A DNA stretch of 9,133 nt from an uncultured Desulfobacterium sp. (GTDB lineage Bacteria; Desulfobacterota; Desulfobacteria; Desulfobacterales; Desulfobacteraceae), in the NCBI GenBank assembly GCA_937124525.1, contig CAKZLA010000523.1, forward strand, positions 1-9,133, in the 5' to 3' direction. This document shows, piece after piece, positions 3,574 through 9,133 of the stretch. The notes beneath the pieces are model-generated. The model did no database searches and was not told the origin of the DNA. It saw only the letters and a program-made list of their open reading frames with translations. Position 1 is the first letter of the stretch; every line of letters starts with the position of its first letter. The position numbers were made by a program, and so were the translations under genes.

Positions 3574-6261
3574 ATGGGTACCATCAACATGCACAGGATG
3601 TTTAATCCAAAATCTATTGCTGTCATCGGTGCCGGTGAACGTCAGGGACGTATCGGGGCTGCCATCATGAATAATCTTTTAAAAGGCGAATTCCCCGGTG
3701 AGGTGTACCCGGTGAACCCTAACTACGATGCGGTCATGGGCCTGCCCTGCTTTCCCCATGTGGCAGCCATTGAAAAACCCGTGGACATGGCCATCATTGC
3801 CACCCCCATTAAAGGAGCACCAGACATTGTGGAGGCATGTTCAAATGCCGGGCTTGCCGGGGCCGTTATCATCTCCTCCGGTGGCAAAGAGATGGGGGCA
3901 AGTGGTCGCAGGATAGAAATGCAGATAATGGAAAAGGCTAAAAAAACCAACCTGCGTATCATTGGGCCCAATTGTCTTGGTATTGTTAACACCGCAAAAA
4001 ATTTAAATGCCAGCTTTGCCCATCAATCCCCCCTGGCCGGAAAAATTGCCTTTCTTTCCCAGAGTGGTGCCATTTGCACCTCTGTCCTGGACATGGCCAT
4101 GCGTGAGAATGTAGGGTTTAGCCATTTCGTCAGTCTGGGAACCATGATGGATGTGGATTTCGCGGATATGATCGATTATCTTGGGTCCCTGAATTCCGTT
4201 GAAAGCATTGTCATGTACGTGGAAAACCTTACCAATATCAGAAGCTTCATGAGTGCGGCCCGTTCTGTGTCCCGCATCAAACCCATCATTGCCCTGAAAT
4301 CCGGCCGATCAAAGGCCGGGGCCAGGGCTGCGGCCTCCCATACCGGGGCCTTGGCCGGTGAGGATTCCGTGTACGATGCCGCCTTTAAACGGGCTGGTAT
4401 TTTAAGGGTAAATGAATTTGAGGAGCTCTTTGATTGCGCCGAATTTCTGGCCAAACAAAAACAGCCCCGGGGAAAACGTCTTGCCATTGTCACCAACTCC
4501 GGTGGTCCTGGTGTAATGGCGGCCGATGCCCTGGCGGGCCATGGCTTGGAACCTGCAGAACTCAGCCCGGAAACCATTAAACAACTGGATGAATTTCTCC
4601 CAGCCAACTGGAGCCGGGGGAACCCCGTGGATATCCTGGGGGATTCTCCCCCCCAACATTATCTCCAAGCCGTTCGCATCTGCTTAGATGCACCGGAAGT
4701 CGATGGATTACTCTTGCTCTGTTCACCAGCAGGCACTCTGAATCTGCCGGACCTGGCCCACCCCCTGGCAAAATTGCTGGAAAAAACTCCATGCCCGGTG
4801 TTCACCGCATGGATCGGCGGTTTGGACGTGGACAAAGCCAGACGTATTCTGAACCAGTCTGGCATTATCACCTATGATTCCCCGGAGCGGGCCGTGCGGG
4901 CATTTGTGGACTTATATCAATATGCAGGCAATATCCAGGCCCTCCAAGAGATTCCCATTCGTACAGATAAAAGATTACGCATAGATCGGCCCGGAGCAGC
5001 CCGCATTGTTAAAGCGGGCCTTGATCAGGGCAATGGAGTTCTCACTGAACTTGAAGCCAAAAATCTGCTGGAGGCCTATGGCATCCCTGTAAACCGTACA
5101 GAACTTGCGGTATCCTACGCCCATGCCATGGCCATTGCCGATAATATAGGATTTCCCGTGGTCATGAAAATCTGTTCCAGGGATATCTTGCACAAGTCCG
5201 ATGCCGGAGGAGTGCTGCTGAATCTGGAAGACCTGGATGACGTCAAAATGGGATTTAAGAAACTCATGAAAGAGGCCATGGAATACGCCCCAGAAGCAGA
5301 GATCATGGGGGTTACCATACAGCCCATGTCCCCGGCTCCTGATTATGAATTGATCCTTGGGGCCAAGCAGGACAATGATTTTGGTCCCATATTGCTCTTT
5401 GGTATGGGTGGGGTCCTCACCGAAATTTTCAAAGACATGACAACGGCATTGCCACCCCTGAACCGTCCCCTGGCTCGACGCTTGATCCTGGAAACAAAGA
5501 TATCAAAGGTGCTCCATGGCTATCGCAACATCGAAGCCATTGATATGGAAGCACTGGAAGAGACCCTGATCCGCCTCGGTCGCCTGGTATCGGATTTTCC
5601 GGAAATCCAGGAGATGGATATTAACCCCATGATGGTCAAAAAAGGCCGGTATCTTGCCGTGGACGCAAGGGTATTGTTAAAACCCACCACGGCACCCGCC
5701 AACACCCATCTTGTGATCAGCCCCTATCCCTGGCAGTACGAAGCCGTGGATGAAACCATTGATGGCATTTCTATTTTTATCCGTCCCATCCGCCCCAGTG
5801 ATGCCGCCCTTGTGATTGAACATTTCAACGCCCTGTCCCCCCGCAGCGTCTACATGCGATTTTTCACCCCCATGAAACAGCTTTCTCACACCATGCTCAT
5901 CCGGCTGACCCAGGTTGATTACGACAGGGAAGTTGCCCTGGTGGCCCTTCTCCATGAAGGAGAGGAACAAAAAATGGCTGGCATCGCCCGGGTGATATTT
6001 GAGCCCGATGGCAAAAGTGGAGAATTCGCCGTGGCCGTGGCCGATCAATGGCAGGGCAAGGGCATTGGTGCATCACTGTTGAAACGCTGCCTCACGTATA
6101 CAAAGGATAAGGGCCTGACAAGGGTATGGGGACTTGTAATTGCGGAAAACAGGCAAATGGTGAAATTGGGGAAAAGACTTGGGTTTAATGTCCGTATGGT
6201 ACCCGGATCATCCGAATATGAATTGGAAATAGACCTGACGACCTACAACAAAGGCTTATAA
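3574..6261 (+). CDS. ADP-forming acyl-CoA synthetase fused to GNAT acetyltransferase (Pat-like)
   Basis: The architecture matches bacterial protein lysine acetyltransferase Pat. In order, over 895 residues: a CoA-binding Rossmann domain (10-135, with IAVIGAGERQGRIG), a ligase-CoA domain (about 150-460), an ATP-grasp domain (480-700, with ILHKSDAGGV and EMDINPMM) and a GNAT domain (735-890) whose acetyl-CoA loop is QGKGIG (about 827-832). Glu817 in GEFAVAV sits where Salmonella Pat has its reported catalytic Glu. His256 in SHTGALAG corresponds to the phosphohistidine of ADP-forming acetyl-CoA synthetases, said to be lost in Salmonella Pat. So this protein may still make acyl-CoA as well as transfer acetyl groups. 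The start was set at ATG 3574, with AGGGGG 7 nt upstream; an in-frame TTG at 3535 lacks a ribosome binding site. Likely cytoplasmic targets are acyl-CoA synthetases and possibly the neighbouring Usp. Confidence 0.88.
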   Translation: MGTINMHRMFNPKSIAVIGAGERQGRIGAAIMNNLLKGEFPGEVYPVNPNYDAVMGLPCFPHVAAIEKPVDMAIIATPIKGAPDIVEACSNAGLAGAVIISSGGKEMGASGRRIEMQIMEKAKKTNLRIIGPNCLGIVNTAKNLNASFAHQSPLAGKIAFLSQSGAICTSVLDMAMRENVGFSHFVSLGTMMDVDFADMIDYLGSLNSVESIVMYVENLTNIRSFMSAARSVSRIKPIIALKSGRSKAGARAAASHTGALAGEDSVYDAAFKRAGILRVNEFEELFDCAEFLAKQKQPRGKRLAIVTNSGGPGVMAADALAGHGLEPAELSPETIKQLDEFLPANWSRGNPVDILGDSPPQHYLQAVRICLDAPEVDGLLLLCSPAGTLNLPDLAHPLAKLLEKTPCPVFTAWIGGLDVDKARRILNQSGIITYDSPERAVRAFVDLYQYAGNIQALQEIPIRTDKRLRIDRPGAARIVKAGLDQGNGVLTELEAKNLLEAYGIPVNRTELAVSYAHAMAIADNIGFPVVMKICSRDILHKSDAGGVLLNLEDLDDVKMGFKKLMKEAMEYAPEAEIMGVTIQPMSPAPDYELILGAKQDNDFGPILLFGMGGVLTEIFKDMTTALPPLNRPLARRLILETKISKVLHGYRNIEAIDMEALEETLIRLGRLVSDFPEIQEMDINPMMVKKGRYLAVDARVLLKPTTAPANTHLVISPYPWQYEAVDETIDGISIFIRPIRPSDAALVIEHFNALSPRSVYMRFFTPMKQLSHTMLIRLTQVDYDREVALVALLHEGEEQKMAGIARVIFEPDGKSGEFAVAVADQWQGKGIGASLLKRCLTYTKDKGLTRVWGLVIAENRQMVKLGKRLGFNVRMVPGSSEYELEIDLTTYNKGL

Positions 6262-6290
6262 AAGATATTTAAGTGGAAGGGAAAGAGGGC

Positions 6291-8036
6291 ATGAAACACG
6301 CTTCAGAAGAACGAAATCTTTTTTATCAGGTGCTGACCAGAAAGATCACAGTGCTCATTGTCATTGTCTCTTTTTTCCCCATGCTGTTGACCACGGGAAT
6401 TCTCTTTTTTCGCTTCAATGGGGCATATACAGACAAAGTCCGTGCCCATATTTCAGAACTTGTCCAAAAGCATACCCAGAACATTGATACCTTTCTGGCG
6501 GAAAAATCAGGTAACATCCGCTTTTTGGCCCGGAATTTTGATCCCCGACACCAGTCCCCCGGGGAGTTCTTAGAGCAGAACCTGACCCTTTTAAAAAACG
6601 AGTATGGCGATGTGTTCACCGATCTGGGGCTGGTGGATGAAAACGGCATCCAGTTTGCCTATGAAGGCCCCTTTAATCTTAAAAATGCCGATTATTCATC
6701 GGCACAATGGTTCATCCAGGCCAAAACCCGACCAATTTACATTAGTGACGTATTTGCCGGATTAAGGGGGCACCCCCATTTTATCATTGCCGTTCAACTG
6801 AAACCCCCAAATTCCCATTATATTTTACGATCCACCATCAATTTTGGCGCGTTCAACTCCCTGGTGGAAAATGTTCACATGGGAAAAACCGGCATGGCAT
6901 TTATTGTCAATGCCCGGGGAGAACTTCAGACCAAAACCGAGGTGGCCCTTTTGCCAGAAATACTCCAATCGGTGCCCAAGCAGGCGGACTTCATGGAAGG
7001 CCATACCCTTTTTGTTAAAAAGGAGGATGCATCCGGCCGGGAATATGTGTGCGTGGCTGCCATGTTCAAGAATATTGATTGGATGATGGTGTTTCATCAG
7101 GATCTGAACGATGCCTTTCGAGATTTAAAAAGCACCAAATGGCTCACCTTTATTATCTTTGCGCTGGGGTGCATTGCCATCTTGTTTGTGGCCTTTGCCC
7201 TTCCCCGGAACATCGTCCGTCTGCTCTCCAGTGCCGATAAAAAAAGCGAGGTAATGAATCGCCAGGTGGTGGAGAGCGGCAGGCTTGCCACCATTGGAGA
7301 ACTTGCCGCCGGTATTGCCCATGAGATCAACAACCCTGTGGCCATCATGGTGGAAGAGGCGGGATGGATTGAAGATCTTCTGGAAGAGGAAGACTTGAAG
7401 CAGTGCGAAAATCTGGAGGAGTTCGTCCGGGCCCTGCGCCAGATAAACACCCAGGGCCGTCGGTGCAAAGAGATCACTCACAAATTGTTAAGCTTTGCCA
7501 GAAAAACCGATTCCACCCTCAACGATGTTCAAATCAACGATTCTGTCATGGAAATCGTCTCCCTCACGTCCCAGATGGCCCGGTACAACAATGTGATCAT
7601 TGAAACTGATCTCAATGAAGGCATTCCATACATCAGGATATCTCCCTCGGAATTGCAACAGGTCATTTTGAATCTGATTAACAATGCCATTGATGCCATG
7701 GAAAAAAGCGGGGGTACCATTAAAATTGCAACCAAGATCAGCCACATTGAAAACAAGCACCTGGTCATCGTCATTCAAGATAACGGACCCGGAATTCCCC
7801 GGGATAATCTGGCCCGAATCTTTGACCCATTTTTCACCACAAAACCCGTGGGAAAAGGCACGGGGCTGGGGCTTTCCATCTGTTACGGCATCATTGAAAA
7901 AATGAATGGGAAAATTGATGTCCACAGTGAGGTGGGGGTGGGCACAAAATTTCGCATATGGATACCGTTCCAGGAACTGGATGAAGAATACGAGGAAACG
8001 CATGTTGATGAGATGAGTGGGCTTTCCGGACTTTGA
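6291..8036 (+). CDS. membrane sensor histidine kinase with dCache-type periplasmic domain
   Basis: A 581-residue kinase. Membrane helix 1 spans about 19-41 ([20 protein letters not shown]), an extracytoplasmic domain of about 240 residues follows (with DLGLVDENG and [10 protein letters not shown], typical of dCache sensors), then membrane helix 2 at 284-304. The HisKA region holds [14 protein letters not shown] with phospho-acceptor His344. The ATPase domain shows the N box [10 protein letters not shown] (461-470), G1 DNGPGIP (497-503), and the F and G2 boxes FDPFFTTK and GKGTGLGLS. There is no PAS, clear HAMP or attached receiver. An acidic tail of about 20 residues ends the protein. ATG 6291 was preferred over an in-frame GTG at 6273, because GGAAGGG (6275-6281) stands 9 nt before the ATG and nothing suitable precedes the GTG. 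It starts 29 nt after the acetyltransferase. The ligand is unknown; partners are probably the two downstream receivers. Confidence 0.92.
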   Translation: MKHASEERNLFYQVLTRKITVLIVIVSFFPMLLTTGILFFRFNGAYTDKVRAHISELVQKHTQNIDTFLAEKSGNIRFLARNFDPRHQSPGEFLEQNLTLLKNEYGDVFTDLGLVDENGIQFAYEGPFNLKNADYSSAQWFIQAKTRPIYISDVFAGLRGHPHFIIAVQLKPPNSHYILRSTINFGAFNSLVENVHMGKTGMAFIVNARGELQTKTEVALLPEILQSVPKQADFMEGHTLFVKKEDASGREYVCVAAMFKNIDWMMVFHQDLNDAFRDLKSTKWLTFIIFALGCIAILFVAFALPRNIVRLLSSADKKSEVMNRQVVESGRLATIGELAAGIAHEINNPVAIMVEEAGWIEDLLEEEDLKQCENLEEFVRALRQINTQGRRCKEITHKLLSFARKTDSTLNDVQINDSVMEIVSLTSQMARYNNVIIETDLNEGIPYIRISPSELQQVILNLINNAIDAMEKSGGTIKIATKISHIENKHLVIVIQDNGPGIPRDNLARIFDPFFTTKPVGKGTGLGLSICYGIIEKMNGKIDVHSEVGVGTKFRIWIPFQELDEEYEETHVDEMSGLSGL

Positions 8037-8040
8037 TCAA

Positions 8041-8153
8041 AGTTTCACATAACTGCCACGGGCAGACCGTATTGGGGATCTGGCAAGCCCACAACGAAAA
8101 ATGAAACTCTAATAATTGCAGTCCTTTAGACGGAGCTTCATATAAACTGCCAC
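8041..8153 (+). repeat. 98-bp dispersed repeat, copy B, with tandem-like ends
   Basis: Bases 8049-8146 are the ungapped counterpart of 529-626 (80 of 98 identical). The left flank AGTTTCACATAACTGCCAC (8041-8059) and right flank AGCTTCATATAAACTGCCAC (8134-8153) are near-identical direct repeats. Copy B therefore looks like one full unit of a tandem repeat of about 94 bp, followed by the first bases of another. ATTGGGG (8071-8077) can pair with CTCTAAT (8107-8113) using two G-U pairs where copy A has Watson-Crick pairs. The element fills almost the whole gap between the kinase stop and the ribosome binding site of the first receiver (8167-8172), so it is probably transcribed in the operon mRNA. 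Confidence 0.72.
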
Positions 8154-8179
8154 TAAAAAAACAGATAAGGAGAAAAAAC

Positions 8180-8611
8180 ATGAAAAACATTAATTTATTG
8201 CTGGTGGATGATGAAAAGGGCTTTTTGGATACCCTCACCAAACGGTTAAAAAAAAGAGAGCTGAATGTATCCGGTGTATACAGCGGCAAAGACGCGCTGG
8301 CATTCCTTGAAGCGCAAAAGAGTATGGAGGTGGTTATACTGGATGTAAAAATGCCTGAAATGGATGGCATGGAAACCCTCGTGGAAATCAAAAAACAATT
8401 TCCCCTGGTGGAGGTGATTATGCTTACCGGCCATGCCACCGTGGAAACCGCCATTGACGGCATGAAAATGGGGGCCTTTGATTACCTGATGAAGCCCTGT
8501 GACATTGATGTGCTGCTTTCCAAAGTCAAGGAGGCGGTGGCAAAGAAAAAAGCGCATGAAGAAAAGATCACCGAGGCACGCATCAAAGAGATAACACAAC
8601 GGATGGCGTAA
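8180..8611 (+). CDS. single-domain response regulator (receiver), first of two
   Basis: 143 residues that are almost entirely a CheY-like receiver. The acidic pocket is Asp10-Asp11 (LLLVDDEKG), the phospho-acceptor Asp55 (ILDVKMP), Thr83 (MLTGH) and Lys105 (MKPCD). All catalytic residues are present. After the receiver comes only a charged, Lys/Glu-rich helical tail (about 120-143), with no DNA-binding or enzymatic output domain. AAGGAG (8167-8172) lies 7 nt before the ATG. It is separated from the kinase by repeat copy B and from the second receiver by 9 nt. Its likely role is phosphate acceptor from the upstream kinase, acting by protein-protein contact or in a phosphorelay (inference). Confidence 0.9.
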   Translation: MKNINLLLVDDEKGFLDTLTKRLKKRELNVSGVYSGKDALAFLEAQKSMEVVILDVKMPEMDGMETLVEIKKQFPLVEVIMLTGHATVETAIDGMKMGAFDYLMKPCDIDVLLSKVKEAVAKKKAHEEKITEARIKEITQRMA

Positions 8612-8620
8612 GGAAAAACC

Positions 8621-9013
8621 ATGGACCAGAACAAAAATAAAAGTTGCACCATAAGTGTCCTGCTGGTGGATGATGAAAAGGGATATTTAAATGTTCTGTC
8701 CAACCGGCTGTTAAAACGTTCCATCCATGCCACCAAGGCCTTCAGTGGTACGCAGGCCATACAGATTTTGCGAAAGCATGATTTTGATGTGGTGGTTCTG
8801 GATCTTAAAATGGAAGACATGGATGGCATTGAGGTGTTGAAAATCATGAAAAAAATGGTGCCGGATCTCCCGGTGATTATTCTCACCGGCCATGGCTCCC
8901 AGACGGCAGCCCAAGAGGGGATGGCCTTTGGTGCCTTTGATTACCTGAGCAAACCCTGCGAGCTACAGGAACTCATGGACAAAATCCGTGAAGCCCACGG
9001 GTACCAGGGGTGA
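8621..9013 (+). CDS. single-domain response regulator (receiver), second of two
   Basis: 130 residues forming a receiver domain preceded by a short polar N-terminus (MDQNKNKSCT). Asp17-Asp18, phospho-acceptor Asp61 (VVLDLKM), Thr89 (ILTGH) and Lys111 (SKPCE) are all in place. There is no output domain. It shares LLVDDEKG, LTGH, GAFDYL and KPC with the preceding receiver, suggesting duplication followed by divergence. Its ribosome binding site AAGGA overlaps the stop codon of the first receiver (TAAGGA, 8609-8614), with 6 nt to the ATG, so the two are probably translationally coupled and made in similar amounts. Two stand-alone receivers after one kinase suggest a branched output or a phosphate sink. 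Confidence 0.9.
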   Translation: MDQNKNKSCTISVLLVDDEKGYLNVLSNRLLKRSIHATKAFSGTQAIQILRKHDFDVVVLDLKMEDMDGIEVLKIMKKMVPDLPVIILTGHGSQTAAQEGMAFGAFDYLSKPCELQELMDKIREAHGYQG

Positions 9014-9133
9014 TCCTCAAAAAAATATCTTCCACTTGATAATCTGTTTTTTTAGAGATTGCCTTTGGAATGGGTCAGGTCAGCGTTAAAAGACTGGGGA
9101 TGGGTTTGAGTATCAACCCTCTTCCAATGGCCG

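Noticed and set aside
8030..8043. Perfect 14-bp palindrome ACTTTGATCAAAGT over the kinase stop codon
   Set aside because: A perfect palindrome of this length is expected about once in a window of this size by chance; it overlaps coding sequence and has no T-run.
7891..8463. Minus-strand ORF of 190 codons across the kinase end, copy B and first receiver
   Set aside because: Overlaps two firm genes in antisense and its middle is repeat sequence; no domain is recognised.
9014..9060. Possible terminator after the second receiver (A-run, TATC...GATA, then T7)
   Set aside because: The stem has only 4 solid base pairs and the T-run is offset by five bases; too weak to annotate.
9070..9133. Open frame from ATG 9070 to the right edge (starts MGQVSVKRLG)
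   Set aside because: Only 21 codons are visible, there is no proper ribosome binding site, and no family is recognisable; a competing minus-strand frame is equally open.

Overview
The window looks like chromosome from an anaerobic deltaproteobacterium, probably a sulfate reducer near Desulfobacteraceae. This is an inference from gene content: an Isf-type iron-sulfur flavoprotein, an ADP-forming acyl-CoA synthetase fused to a GNAT acetyltransferase, a tandem universal stress protein, and a Cache histidine kinase with stand-alone receivers. No rRNA, tRNA or marker gene is present to confirm it.

Layout. (1) Bases 1-454, minus strand: the N-terminal 151 codons of a CRP/FNR-family regulator, cut by the left edge. 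(2) 455-1121: AT-rich spacer holding a 98-bp dispersed repeat (copy A), a 128-bp long-hairpin element, a doubtful 59-codon ORF and a CRP/FNR-geometry palindrome. (3) 1122-1775, plus: Isf-like flavoprotein with two cysteine clusters. (4) 1776-2438: AT-rich spacer with two more MITE-like inverted-repeat elements (124 bp and 206 bp), a lone inverted-repeat end, and a perfect 10+3+10 palindrome upstream of the next gene. (5) 2439-9013, plus: tandem-domain Usp; Pat-like acyl-CoA synthetase/acetyltransferase; dCache sensor kinase; two single-domain response regulators. Copy B of the dispersed repeat sits between the kinase and the first receiver. (6) 9014-9133: no supported gene.

How the genes may work together. 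The five plus-strand genes from 2439 look like one stress or metabolic signalling module. A membrane sensor kinase phosphorylates two receivers that have no output domain, next to an enzyme predicted to acetylate proteins and a nucleotide-binding stress protein. Mycobacterial Pat enzymes are known to acetylate a Usp, so this Usp is an obvious candidate substrate. The CRP/FNR protein and the flavoprotein form a divergent pair with a plausible operator between them, pointing to redox or nitrosative/oxidative regulation (inference).

The main unexplained signal is non-coding. At least four different inverted-repeat or repeat families are packed into two intergenic regions, and one of them recurs about 7.5 kb away inside the signalling operon with 80 of 98 positions identical and no gaps.
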